Positions 1 through 8,074 of a DNA stretch of 42,953 nucleotides are shown here, piece after piece (within the stretch, counting starts at the first letter, position 1; each line of letters begins with the position of its first letter). The translations under genes and the position numbers were made by a program. The stretch comes from an uncultured Granulosicoccaceae bacterium (GTDB lineage Bacteria; Pseudomonadota; Gammaproteobacteria; Granulosicoccales; Granulosicoccaceae): assembly GCA_937957915.1 (NCBI GenBank), contig CALGNZ010000133.1, positions 1 through 42,953 on the forward strand, given 5' to 3'. The notes beneath the pieces are model-generated. The model searched no databases and was not told where the DNA came from. It worked only from the letters and a program-made list of their open reading frames with translations.

Positions 1-1
1 T

Positions 2-148
2 TTATATGTAAACTGTGGCGCACAAGGCACGCTCACTGTCAGAACGTCGGGGGCGGCCACGGAGTTAAAAGAGCAGACAATTGGATTGCGATTTAAGCCG
101 GAAAGCGTGCACCTGTTTGATGCTGCCGATCAGGCTGTTCGAGTATAG
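2..148 (+). CDS. C-terminal fragment of a MalK/UgpC-type ABC transporter ATPase
   Basis: The first 49 codons on the plus strand are open and end in TAG at 146-148. The translation ends in a motif close to FKPESVHLFDA followed by a short tail. This is the usual end of the TOBE (transport-associated) domain of MalK/UgpC/PotA-type importer ATPases, where a 'G.RPE.vhlfd' strand closes the protein. The start, Walker motifs and substrate class lie to the left of the window. It is the last gene of an upstream import operon. A 412-base gap separates it from the amide operon, so it probably belongs to a different transcription unit. Confidence 0.7.
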   Translation, partial: LYVNCGAQGTLTVRTSGAATELKEQTIGLRFKPESVHLFDAADQAVRV

Positions 149-560
149 AAATCTGTGCGCTCACGGTAGCGTACACGAGGCACCCGCAGATGGTATTCAC
201 TTGAAAAGTCGTGCAATGCGGCTTGCTGTGGCGCGGGCATTGCCGGTTGTCTGACTGCTCAGAACACTGTTTCGTGGGTGCTGGTTAATACGCATCACCG
301 AAGGTCCTCTCGGCTTTAGCCATTATTCATCGTTCTGTCGCTCGTTTTAGCGCTTGTTAAGTCGCTCTGAATACTCCCCGGGCTCCAGGTCAAATGTCAG
401 GCCATGAGTAGCCTCGAAACAGGCCCGCTGGCATATCCGGAGCTGTTTTTTGCGCCCGCAATGCCATGTGCTCTATCACTGCTCTATCACATAGTGCAAT
501 TGCATCATGGACGTGCGGGCCGTAATTCAGCGAGTCTAGTACGATACCAGGAGGCAAACT
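149..560. other. Intergenic region upstream of the amide operon
   Basis: No credible gene is seen here. A short open frame at 404-607 overlaps the start of the binding-protein gene and has no recognisable content. The downstream half probably carries the operon promoter. An 11-bp direct repeat lies at 469-490, and a TTGCAT hexamer at 500-505 could serve as a -35 box. The matching -10 around 521-528 is poor, which would fit a promoter that needs an activator. Confidence 0.4.
469..490 (+). promoter_or_regulatory. 11-bp tandem direct repeat, candidate activator site
   Basis: TGCTCTATCAC occurs twice back to back, at 469-479 and 480-490. The repeats are one helical turn apart and end 9 bases before a possible -35 hexamer (500-505). 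The binding-protein ATG is at 561. Direct repeats with this spacing just upstream of a weak promoter are a common arrangement for activators. The LuxR-type gene that ends this operon is the natural candidate, but that link is inference. Confidence 0.35.
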
Positions 561-1841
561 ATGAACTATCTGAACAGACGCACATTCATTCGCAGCATCT
601 CCGCTAACGCCCTTGCCTGCATAGCATTCGCGGCGGGCACCACTATGCCGGCGATGGCAGCAGATCCAATCATTGTAGGCATACCGGCAGCACAGTCTGG
701 CCCGGTTGGTGTTGCTGATCATCAGGACTGGACTAATGGTGCCACCATGGCAATTGAAGAAATCAATGCCGCCGGTGGTGTCTTAGGTCGGCCTCTGGAA
801 GCCAAGATTATCGACCTCGATATGCTGACGCCGGAAGGCAACGTCGCTGGCATTCAGGCATTGATCGAGGGCGGCGCTCACGCGATAGCATCAGCTTTCA
901 CTATCATTCCCCAGCCTGCAATGGATGCAGCAGCACCGTCCGGTATTCCGTATGTTCACGGCAATACCTCATCAGTCAACGTGGATCTGTACCAGGGCGA
1001 TAAAGAGAAATACAAAAATATCTTCCAACTGGATGTACCTGAAGCCTGGTACGGCACCGGCTTCGTGCGATTTTTATCAGACCTGAAAAAATCCGGCGCG
1101 TGGGAACCCAAGAATAACAAGGTGCATATCGTTCAGGGGCAGATCTCGTATACCCAGTTGATCAGTAAAGCAACGCAGGAAGAAATTGCTAAAACCAATG
1201 GAGAGTGGGAGGTTGCGCAAATCACGGACATTCAGTTTCCGGTTCAGGACTGGTCGCCGGTGATACGTGCGCTGCAGGAGTCTGATGCCGCTGCCATTAT
1301 GATTGATCACTGGGTGGCAGCAGAACTGGCGGCCTTTGCCCAACAGTACGCCTTTGATCCGGTACCGGGTTCACTCGTCTACCTGCAATACGGACCTTCG
1401 CAGCCGGAGTTTCTGGATCTGGCGCAGGGTGCCGGTGAGGGTATGGTTTGGGGTACCGTGTACGGTGTTTATGCTGATGAAAAGGGTAATGAGTTCCGCG
1501 CAAAGTATCGTGAGAAGTTTCCGGGGACAATGGGTATGGTGTATACCGGCGGCGGATATGATGCCATCAATATGCTGGCAGCAGCCTGGGAAAAGGTGGG
1601 TGACCCGGCTAAGTTTGATGCAGTTGGAGATGCTATTCGAAACATGGAGTATCGTGGAATCAATGGCTTCTACAAGAATGATCCGGAAACCAACTCGGGC
1701 ATCAGTTATCCGAATATGACTGATGATCCGGAAGCGGGGCAGGCGCACCTGTTCTTTCAGATTCAGGATGATAAGCACACGATTATTGCCCCCGCGGCAT
1801 TTGCTGAACAGCCGTTCCGCAAAGCACCCTGGATGAAGTAA
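561..1841 (+). CDS. Tat-exported amide/urea-type ABC substrate-binding protein
   Basis: A 426-residue periplasmic binding protein of the branched-chain amino acid/urea/short-chain amide class (Peripla_BP_6, like UrtA, FmdD and AmiC). Residues 5-11 (NRRTFIR) form a twin-arginine motif, followed by a hydrophobic stretch and a probable cleavage after AMA at residue 33. The mature part starts with the class signature (IIVGIPAAQSGPVGVADH), then a helix with EEINAAGGVLGRPLE. An AGGAGG ribosome site ends 7 bases before the ATG, so the start is secure. It is the first gene of an operon that continues into two ATPases, two permeases and DMFase subunits. That context makes a small amide the likely ligand. 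The exact substrate cannot be read from the sequence. Confidence 0.85.
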   Translation: MNYLNRRTFIRSISANALACIAFAAGTTMPAMAADPIIVGIPAAQSGPVGVADHQDWTNGATMAIEEINAAGGVLGRPLEAKIIDLDMLTPEGNVAGIQALIEGGAHAIASAFTIIPQPAMDAAAPSGIPYVHGNTSSVNVDLYQGDKEKYKNIFQLDVPEAWYGTGFVRFLSDLKKSGAWEPKNNKVHIVQGQISYTQLISKATQEEIAKTNGEWEVAQITDIQFPVQDWSPVIRALQESDAAAIMIDHWVAAELAAFAQQYAFDPVPGSLVYLQYGPSQPEFLDLAQGAGEGMVWGTVYGVYADEKGNEFRAKYREKFPGTMGMVYTGGGYDAINMLAAAWEKVGDPAKFDAVGDAIRNMEYRGINGFYKNDPETNSGISYPNMTDDPEAGQAHLFFQIQDDKHTIIAPAAFAEQPFRKAPWMK

Positions 1842-1865
1842 TCAAAGCGAACTGACTTTCTATTC

Positions 1866-2576
1866 GTGGACGCACTCTTTGGTTGTGACGGCATTAGCCT
1901 CACACTGGCTGGCCGACAAATCCTCCACAAGGTCAGCATTGCGACCGACCCGGGAAATATTCTTGGGTTGGTCGGCCCGAACGGTGCGGGAAAAACCTCG
2001 CTGTTTGAAGTGTTGTGCGGGCGCTACCCCTGTGATGAAGGAAGTATTTATCTTAAAGGCAGTAACATCACCGGGTTGCCGTTTCTAAAGCGGGCGCGTA
2101 TGGGGCTCGGCCGTACCTACCAAAGTCCGGTTGTGCCCACCACGCTAACCATTGGTGAAACTTTCCTCGCGGTGCGTAAGGCACGCAAACCCTATTTGAG
2201 TCGCCACGATGCCGAGTGGGCAGCGCGGTTAGTCCATCTGCACACTGCGTGGGATACACCGGCGGCAGTACTGGGGGCATTCGATCGTCGCAAGCTGCTT
2301 CTGGCGTGTCTGCTGATGCGAGAGCCGTGCGTGCTGTTAATGGACGAGCCTGCATCCGGTCTTATAAACGCAGAAATAGATGAGCTCGATGTCATCATGC
2401 GCAGGCTGGTAGATGAATACGGCATTAGCCTGGTGTTGATTGAACACAGACTTGAGTTATTGTCAGCAGTGGCTGACACGGCGGTTGTGCTCGATCTGGG
2501 TGAGGTGATAGCAAGTGGCACACCTGACCAGGTATTCGCTGACGAGCGAGTCAAGGCGGCTTATTTTGAAGCCTGA
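1866..2576 (+). CDS. LivG/UrtD-like ABC transporter ATPase with a degenerate signature motif
   Basis: A 236-residue cytoplasmic ATPase of the branched-chain/urea importer type, starting at a GTG 24 bases after the binding-protein gene. Walker A is GPNGAGKTS near residue 38. Walker B is LLMDEPASGL near residue 160. The H-loop is LIEHR near residue 193. The segment where LSYGE or LSHGQ is expected reads LGAFDRRK (residues 136-143), so the ABC signature is not canonical. The protein is slightly shorter than usual LivG proteins (about 250). It should pair with the next ATPase, which has a normal signature, so one of the two composite sites may be weak or inactive. The last 11 bases overlap the next gene. 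Confidence 0.85.
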   Translation: MDALFGCDGISLTLAGRQILHKVSIATDPGNILGLVGPNGAGKTSLFEVLCGRYPCDEGSIYLKGSNITGLPFLKRARMGLGRTYQSPVVPTTLTIGETFLAVRKARKPYLSRHDAEWAARLVHLHTAWDTPAAVLGAFDRRKLLLACLLMREPCVLLMDEPASGLINAEIDELDVIMRRLVDEYGISLVLIEHRLELLSAVADTAVVLDLGEVIASGTPDQVFADERVKAAYFEA

Positions 2577-3264
2577 ATTGCTGCAGATCAATCAGTTGTC
2601 GGCGGGTTATGGTCCGTTGCGAGTACTGCACGAAATTGATCTAACAGTGCGCGCCGGCGAGCGCATCGGTCTGGTTGGTTTAAACGGTCATGGTAAAACC
2701 ACCATGATGCGGGCGATCACACATATGACAGGCTGGCAGCAAGGTTCAATCAGGTTTAATGGTGTTGAAATAGGCGGTAATCGTTCACAGGGGGCGGGGC
2801 GCCGAACCCCCGGACTGGTAAAAATGGGGATTGCCGTGGCACCGCAAGGCGATGCGATCTTCCCTGGTCTGTCAGTGCGCAAGCATCTTGAATGTGGGGC
2901 TCATACAAAGCTCGCATGGCGGGAGCGACGTCAGCGTATTGCTCAAATCTATAAAATATTTCCGGCGCTTGACCCCCTGCAGGATGCTCTGGTCGGGAAA
3001 CTGTCTGGCGGAGAGCGTCGCATGGTTTCGATCGGGCGCATGCTAATGGCAGATGCCAAACTGTATCTAATCGATGAACCGTCACTCGGCCTGGCACCGA
3101 AAATTTCCAAACGGGTAATGGAGGCGCTGTGGGCGCTGCCAGTCGAGGGTGCGATGATTATAGCCGAGCAGAATGTCAGTTTGCTTACTGGTCGTGCTGA
3201 TCGTATTGTCGGAATGCATGCGGGTCGTATGCGCGGCGATGTCGGTCACGTGGAGCTGGTCTGA
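2566..3264 (+). CDS. LivF/UrtE-like ABC transporter ATPase
   Basis: A 232-residue ATPase with Walker A GLNGHGKTT, signature LSGGERR, Walker B LYLIDEPSLGL and the AEQN H-loop variant typical of LivF. The frame is open further upstream, but I chose the TTG at 2566. An AAGGCGG ribosome site precedes it by 6 bases, and the protein then starts a few residues before the LivF core (ELLQINQLSAGYG). The start overlaps the end of the LivG-like gene and the stop overlaps the LivH start (TGATG), which indicates translational coupling. It is the second ATPase of the amide importer. Confidence 0.85.
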   Translation: MKPELLQINQLSAGYGPLRVLHEIDLTVRAGERIGLVGLNGHGKTTMMRAITHMTGWQQGSIRFNGVEIGGNRSQGAGRRTPGLVKMGIAVAPQGDAIFPGLSVRKHLECGAHTKLAWRERRQRIAQIYKIFPALDPLQDALVGKLSGGERRMVSIGRMLMADAKLYLIDEPSLGLAPKISKRVMEALWALPVEGAMIIAEQNVSLLTGRADRIVGMHAGRMRGDVGHVELV

Positions 3265-4190
3265 TGGATTTGGGGCTGGTGGTATATGCACTGAACCTTG
3301 CGGCTATCTACGCGTTGATGGCAATTGGCATTTCGATACTGTGGTCGAGTGTCGGCATGATCAACATGGCTCACGGTGCCACGTTTGCTATTTCCGGTTA
3401 CGCAGCCTGGCTGGTAACCGGGGCTTTAAAGCCGGTTGTTGCAGCGACCTTTGGCAAGACGGTACTGGCGTCTGGTGTCATGGCGGCTGCGCTGGTCAGT
3501 TCAGCGTTACTGGCAGGCGCGCTTTGTGGTGCCGTCATTTACGCGCTCGCGTTTTTGCCAATCCACGATAAACCAAACTACCCGGTACGCGCTTTGATCA
3601 TTACGCTCGCGCTGAATATAGGCACGGTGCAGGGCTTACTGTACTTCTTCGGGCCACGCAATCAGGGATTGCCAAAGATATTCGGCTTCGGGCGTTGGGA
3701 AATCTGGGGCGCGAAAATCCGCTATGACCAGGCAGGTACTATTGTCGGAGCGGCAGTGATCATGGGCTTGACACTTGCCTGGTTACGCTATTCGCGGCGT
3801 GGACTAGAGGTGCGTGCGATGATGCAAAATGCGGAGGGGGCTGCCTATTCCGGTATATCCAGACAAGTAACGGCACTGCCCATTCTTATGTTAACCGGTG
3901 CCCTGGCCGGCATGGCGGCAGCGCTGTTGAGTCAGACTATTTTTGTAAGTCCAACGGCAGGTGTTGTACCACTGGTAAAGGGGTTAACCATTGCGTTGCT
4001 GGGCGGCCTGGGCTCGGTGCCGGGGGCGATGATTGGTGCATTGCTGATCGGTTTTCTCGAAGCGATAGTCGGCGCAATACCGTTTCTTGGTCAACGCTAT
4101 GTGATGTCTGCAACCTTCGCGTTTATCATTTTAGTGTTGATTGTTCGTCCTCGCGGTATCGGCGGGCTGCTGGATGATACTCGCGAATGA
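3264..4190 (+). CDS. LivH/UrtB-like inner-membrane permease
   Basis: A 308-residue, very hydrophobic permease of the branched-chain amino acid/urea ABC family with about eight predicted membrane segments. The start shows the family pattern (INMAHGATFAISGYAAWL, residues 33-50). The C-terminal half has the coupling region GLEVRAMMQNAEGAAYSGI and the conserved KGLTIALLGGLGSVPGA. Its ATG overlaps the LivF stop and its TGA overlaps the LivM ATG (ATGA at 4187-4190). It forms the translocation channel together with the LivM-like protein. Confidence 0.88.
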   Translation: MDLGLVVYALNLAAIYALMAIGISILWSSVGMINMAHGATFAISGYAAWLVTGALKPVVAATFGKTVLASGVMAAALVSSALLAGALCGAVIYALAFLPIHDKPNYPVRALIITLALNIGTVQGLLYFFGPRNQGLPKIFGFGRWEIWGAKIRYDQAGTIVGAAVIMGLTLAWLRYSRRGLEVRAMMQNAEGAAYSGISRQVTALPILMLTGALAGMAAALLSQTIFVSPTAGVVPLVKGLTIALLGGLGSVPGAMIGALLIGFLEAIVGAIPFLGQRYVMSATFAFIILVLIVRPRGIGGLLDDTRE

Positions 4191-5713
4191 CTAATCGTAC
4201 TTTCTATAAGGTCGGGCGCCGACCGTGGGAGGTAAAGGGTCATCCTGATGGCCTGCAGGAACGCAAGCGTACACGTGTACCTTTTACGCGAAGACACTGG
4301 CTCAAATGGCGTGACTCGCATAACCCGAAAAATCTGCAGCGCGAACGCGTGCTGGCAGACAAAAAGCCATTGTGGTGGGCTATAGCACTGAGTCTGCTCG
4401 TTATAGTGACACCGTTCTTACCGAATTCTATGATCTCTACGGCATCGATCTTCTGCATCTATGCCGCTATCAATGTGTTGTGGACGCTTATTGTTGGCAC
4501 TGCGGGTATCTTTTCTCTGGCAACCCTTGCGGTGGTGGGTGTTGCCGGTTACAGCGCTGCTGCGGCTAATGTGTATCTGGGGGTGCCGTGGCCCTTTATG
4601 TTACTCATTGGGCCTTTAGTCGGGTTTATAGCAGGCGCTGTTCTGGCCGCACCTTCAACCCGACTCGATGGACTTTACTATGCGTTGCTCACCATGGGCG
4701 TGGCCGAAATATGCCGCGTGTTCGTTGTGCAGCTTCGGGCGCTTACTACGACTAACGGTGCAATTACACAGGTAGACAGTTTTATTCCGGAAGCCTGGTT
4801 TCTGCAGCGACCCGGTTTGCTGTTGGGTTTTGCCGGTGCTTTTTGTCTGTTGCTCGGTGCATTGCTGGTATGGCGGCTGGTCAATTCGGAGCGGCTGGGG
4901 TTATTGCTGCGGGCATCACGAGGCAGCCGCGAAGACGAATCGTTTTGCGAGGCAGTGGGTATCGACTTTCGCCGTGCCCGATTACAAGTGTTTGTTATTT
5001 CTTCTGCGGCACTGGGAGTTGTCGGTGCTTTCTATGCGATGTACTACCGTTCGATATCACCCAATATTTTTTCACTCGACCAGCTGTTGTTGCTTTTTGC
5101 AATGATGGTCATTGGTGGTCTCGGCCGTGCGGAGGGGGCGGTACTTGGCGCCGCCATTGTTACTTTAATCGATAAAGGCATGATTGAACTTGGGCCACTG
5201 CGCATTATTCTGGTGGCTGCCATCATGCTGATTGTCACTATCTTTGCGCGCGAGGGACTCACCGGTGCTCGTGATCAGTTCCGAGATTTTCGTAAACGCA
5301 AAGCGGGAGAGCGCCGCGCCCACAGAACAGAGAAAGGAGGTGAAGCCATGCCTGAAGAAGCAGTTGATGTTCGCGATAAACAAGAGCTTTACTATCGGCG
5401 TTTTAACAAGCGTTTGCGCGATCGACTAAAGCCGATGATTACGCCGGAGCTCATCGCTGAGCACAAGGCAGATCCTTTGGGCCATCACTCTGATGCGCTG
5501 GCGCGCGTACTGAATTATTTTCGCCGCGCCGAGATGGTTGATAAATATGTGATCATGCGTTTAAAAGACGGCGAGGAAGCCTATCGAATAATGGCGGTGT
5601 CCGGTGTTCGCGGTATGCCACCAAGAGTGGTTGACGATAAGGAATACCAGGCATTGAATGATGCCTATCATGCAGTGTTTTTACTGCGTGTAAACGATTT
5701 ACTGGAGAGCTGA
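4187..5713 (+). CDS. LivM-like permease fused in frame to a DMFase-type small subunit
   Basis: One uninterrupted 508-codon frame. Residues 1-60 are a basic hydrophilic extension. Residues about 62-360 are a LivM permease (about nine membrane segments; features include FSLATLAVVGVAGYSAAA and the C-terminal MVIGGLGRAEGAVLGAA). Residues 361-387 are a charged linker. Residues 388-508 match the small (alpha) subunit of N,N-dimethylformamidase: the family pattern EH.A.P.G.HS..L.RV.NYFR, then YVI, AYRI and HAVFL.R is present. LivM proteins normally end near the linker, and the known DMFase alpha subunit is a separate protein of about 130 residues. The junction holds a perfect ribosome site and ATG, so both a fusion and a free small subunit may be made. 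A missing stop through sequencing error is the main alternative. Confidence 0.85.
   Translation: MTNRTFYKVGRRPWEVKGHPDGLQERKRTRVPFTRRHWLKWRDSHNPKNLQRERVLADKKPLWWAIALSLLVIVTPFLPNSMISTASIFCIYAAINVLWTLIVGTAGIFSLATLAVVGVAGYSAAAANVYLGVPWPFMLLIGPLVGFIAGAVLAAPSTRLDGLYYALLTMGVAEICRVFVVQLRALTTTNGAITQVDSFIPEAWFLQRPGLLLGFAGAFCLLLGALLVWRLVNSERLGLLLRASRGSREDESFCEAVGIDFRRARLQVFVISSAALGVVGAFYAMYYRSISPNIFSLDQLLLLFAMMVIGGLGRAEGAVLGAAIVTLIDKGMIELGPLRIILVAAIMLIVTIFAREGLTGARDQFRDFRKRKAGERRAHRTEKGGEAMPEEAVDVRDKQELYYRRFNKRLRDRLKPMITPELIAEHKADPLGHHSDALARVLNYFRRAEMVDKYVIMRLKDGEEAYRIMAVSGVRGMPPRVVDDKEYQALNDAYHAVFLLRVNDLLES
5333..5343 (+). promoter_or_regulatory. Perfect internal Shine-Dalgarno at the LivM/DMFase-alpha junction
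   Basis: AAAGGAGGTGA contains ten consecutive bases complementary to the 3' end of 16S rRNA, and its GGAGG core ends 7 bases before ATG 5348. It is the strongest ribosome site in the window, yet it lies inside an open reading frame, where it encodes Lys-Gly-Gly-Glu. Its position exactly at the domain boundary argues for real internal initiation. Confidence 0.7.
5348..5713 (+). CDS. dmfA1: DMFase-type small (alpha) subunit, possible independent translation product
   Basis: Internal start of the fused frame. The ATG at 5348 would give a 121-residue soluble protein (MPEEAVDVRDK...) very close in size and pattern to the about 130-residue alpha subunit of Paracoccus/Alcaligenes DMFase, which packs against the catalytic beta subunit in the alpha-beta heteromer. 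The ribosome site at 5333-5343 supports the start. The stop is followed after 2 bases by the large-subunit ATG, the order known for dmfA1-dmfA2. It is listed separately because the cell may make both the fusion and this short form. Confidence 0.55.
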   Translation: MPEEAVDVRDKQELYYRRFNKRLRDRLKPMITPELIAEHKADPLGHHSDALARVLNYFRRAEMVDKYVIMRLKDGEEAYRIMAVSGVRGMPPRVVDDKEYQALNDAYHAVFLLRVNDLLES

Positions 5714-5715
5714 GA

Positions 5716-8046
5716 ATGACCGATATTCGGCTTTTCGGCTACAGTGATCCGCTGGCCGCAAAGGCAGGTGAGCCTGTCGATTTTATGATCTCGGCGGAGG
5801 GCACTGCCGAGGCCAGTATTGACATCGTGCGGATTGTGCACGGCGACTATAACCCTGATGGTCCTGGTTTCATTGAAGAGGTAATTGATACTGATTTGCC
5901 GAGCACACTGGCAGTGCGACGTCAGTATACTCAGAATGGATCGTATGCTCGTGTCACGGATGACAAGCAGCTACTGGCAAACGAGGGCTCATTTACGGTA
6001 CACGCTTTTATCTGGCCGTCCAGGCCCGGTGGCACACGTCAAACCATTATGGGCAACTGGTCCGTCAACGATTCTAAAGGCTACGCGCTTGGCATCAACC
6101 CGGAAGGTAAGCTTGAGTTCTGGGTGGGTGATGGCGAAATGGTTGACCAGGTAACGTCTGATGCTCCGCTCATTCCTAAAGTCTGGTTGTTGGTGGCGGC
6201 GAGCTTCAATCACCAAACCGGTGAAGCGCGGCTGCGCCAGATATCAGTACAGAACTCGTGGAATTCGGCTATTGGTCCGGTTGCCCCGATAGATCACAAT
6301 AGCCATGTGGTAGAGACTCTGCGCTGTGCTCCCCGTTTTGCAGATAAAGATTTTTTGATTGCCGGTGCCAATGAACGCAATCCGGAACGCGGCGATTATG
6401 TATCGATGCTATACAACGGCAAGCTCGATCGGATGGGGGTAGTTGGCAGGGCGCTGTCAGCGCAGGAGATTGCCGATCTGGCTGTGGCAGTAAACTCTGC
6501 AACGACCGCCACCCCGGTTGCAGCGCCAACGAATTCAATAGCCTATTGGGATACGACGGCCGGCTTTACAGACACCGGCATAGGTAACCGGATTATTGAT
6601 ACCGGTCCACACGGATTATATGCGGAAGGTGTCAATCGGCCCGTGCGCGCAATGACTGGCTGCAACTGGCGCGGTCGAGATGACAGCTTCAGATTAAACC
6701 CGGCGCAATATGGTGGTATTTCCTTTCATGAAGATTCACTAACAGACTGTGGCTGGACACCGCTGCTTAGCTGGACACCGTCGCCTTCACTGAAGTCGGG
6801 TGTGTATGCCTTGCGGGTTACCGCGGGTGCCAAGACGGATCGCATACCGGTGATTGTCAGGCCCCAAACACCGCGTGCGAAGATCGCTGTGCAGATGTCT
6901 ACGTTTACCTACCTTGCTTACGCGAATGAGCACTTGAGTTTTGATGCGCAAATTGCACAGGCGATTGTTGCCCATACGCCGGTCATATCGGCGGATGATA
7001 TCGAATATAACAAGCTGCAGGAGTTTGGTCTGTCGACCTATGATCATCATTCCGACGGGGCAGGGGTTTGTTACTCATCGTGGAAACGCCCCATTATAAA
7101 TATTCGACCTGGCTATCGAATGGCGGGCATGACCTTTCCGTGGGCACTGCCTGCCGACTTGTCATTGCTGTGGTGGCTGGAGCATGCCGGCTTCGACTAC
7201 GATCTGATTACTGATCACGATGTACATGCGGAAGGTGCAGCCGCATTGTCACCCTACAAAACTGTGTTGAACGTTACTCACCCGGAGTACTACTCAGAGC
7301 AAATGCTGGATGCCACGGAGCAATACCTGACAACCGGTGGTCGCATGATGTACCTCGGAGGCAATGGCTATTACTGGGTGACGTCAACGGTGGCTGATGA
7401 CCCTGCTTGTATTGAGGTGCGCAAGCTCGATGTAGGCTCACGAGCCTGGCAGGCTGAACCGGGGGAGGGCTATCTGGCCTCCACCGGAGAGCGATCAGGT
7501 TTATGGCGCTCACGTGGTCGCGCCCCACAAAAACTGGTCGGACTAGGTTTTACCGCCGAAGGTATGGATCGCTCTGAGCCGTTTGAGCGCATGCCTGACA
7601 GTTTTCACAAACGTGTGGCTTGGATCTTTGAAGGTATCGGTGACGAAGAGCTGATTGGTGATTTCGGACTGGCGCTGGGCGGGGCGGCCGGCGTCGAGCT
7701 CGATCGCTACGATCTGGCGCTGGGCACGCCTCCGCACACGCTGTTACTCGCCGCCAGTTGCGGACACACTGACAACTATCCACTGGTATCCGAGGAGATC
7801 AGCTATGCGTTCCCCGGACGCGGTGGCTCGCAGGATCCGCAGGTAAGAGGAGATATGATTTACTTCAACACTCAGGCCAACGGTGCCGTGTTCGCTGCCG
7901 GATCAATCGCCTGGAGCCAGGCACTACCCTGCAAGGGCGGCGACAACAATGTCGCAACCATTATGCGCAATTTGCTGAATGCCTTCATCAAGGATGACCC
8001 GCTACCCGGTTCGTCGTACACTGGAGAGGAAAAGGCGTGGCGCTGA
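5716..8046 (+). CDS. dmfA2: N,N-dimethylformamidase-type large (beta) catalytic subunit
   Basis: A 776-residue protein matching the DMFase beta subunit (about 760 residues), an amidohydrolase that splits N,N-dimethylformamide or related small amides into formate and amine. Residues about 60-260 form a LamG/concanavalin-like domain (SFTVHAFIWPS, KLEFWVGDG). The rest is the DMFA2 C-terminal domain. The known enzyme holds one iron through two tyrosines and one glutamate (Tyr399, Tyr440 and Glu521 in Paracoccus, from memory). Equivalent residues here are Tyr399 (TFTYLAYAN), Tyr442 (LSTYDHHSDG) and Glu524 (THPEYYS), so the centre looks intact. There is no signal peptide, so it acts in the cytoplasm. 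The start lies 2 bases after the small-subunit stop with GGAGAG upstream. The true substrate may be another amide. Confidence 0.85.
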   Translation: MTDIRLFGYSDPLAAKAGEPVDFMISAEGTAEASIDIVRIVHGDYNPDGPGFIEEVIDTDLPSTLAVRRQYTQNGSYARVTDDKQLLANEGSFTVHAFIWPSRPGGTRQTIMGNWSVNDSKGYALGINPEGKLEFWVGDGEMVDQVTSDAPLIPKVWLLVAASFNHQTGEARLRQISVQNSWNSAIGPVAPIDHNSHVVETLRCAPRFADKDFLIAGANERNPERGDYVSMLYNGKLDRMGVVGRALSAQEIADLAVAVNSATTATPVAAPTNSIAYWDTTAGFTDTGIGNRIIDTGPHGLYAEGVNRPVRAMTGCNWRGRDDSFRLNPAQYGGISFHEDSLTDCGWTPLLSWTPSPSLKSGVYALRVTAGAKTDRIPVIVRPQTPRAKIAVQMSTFTYLAYANEHLSFDAQIAQAIVAHTPVISADDIEYNKLQEFGLSTYDHHSDGAGVCYSSWKRPIINIRPGYRMAGMTFPWALPADLSLLWWLEHAGFDYDLITDHDVHAEGAAALSPYKTVLNVTHPEYYSEQMLDATEQYLTTGGRMMYLGGNGYYWVTSTVADDPACIEVRKLDVGSRAWQAEPGEGYLASTGERSGLWRSRGRAPQKLVGLGFTAEGMDRSEPFERMPDSFHKRVAWIFEGIGDEELIGDFGLALGGAAGVELDRYDLALGTPPHTLLLAASCGHTDNYPLVSEEISYAFPGRGGSQDPQVRGDMIYFNTQANGAVFAAGSIAWSQALPCKGGDNNVATIMRNLLNAFIKDDPLPGSSYTGEEKAWR

Positions 8047-8074
8047 CCATGCCCGACTAGTGTGCGGGGAACAC

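Noticed and set aside
467-494. CRP-like pattern TGTG...TCACA
   Set aside because: The half-sites are 15 bases apart rather than 6, so the pattern is better explained as part of the 11-bp direct repeat.
404-607. 67-codon open frame upstream of the binding-protein gene
   Set aside because: It overlaps the secure binding-protein start, has no ribosome site and no recognisable content.
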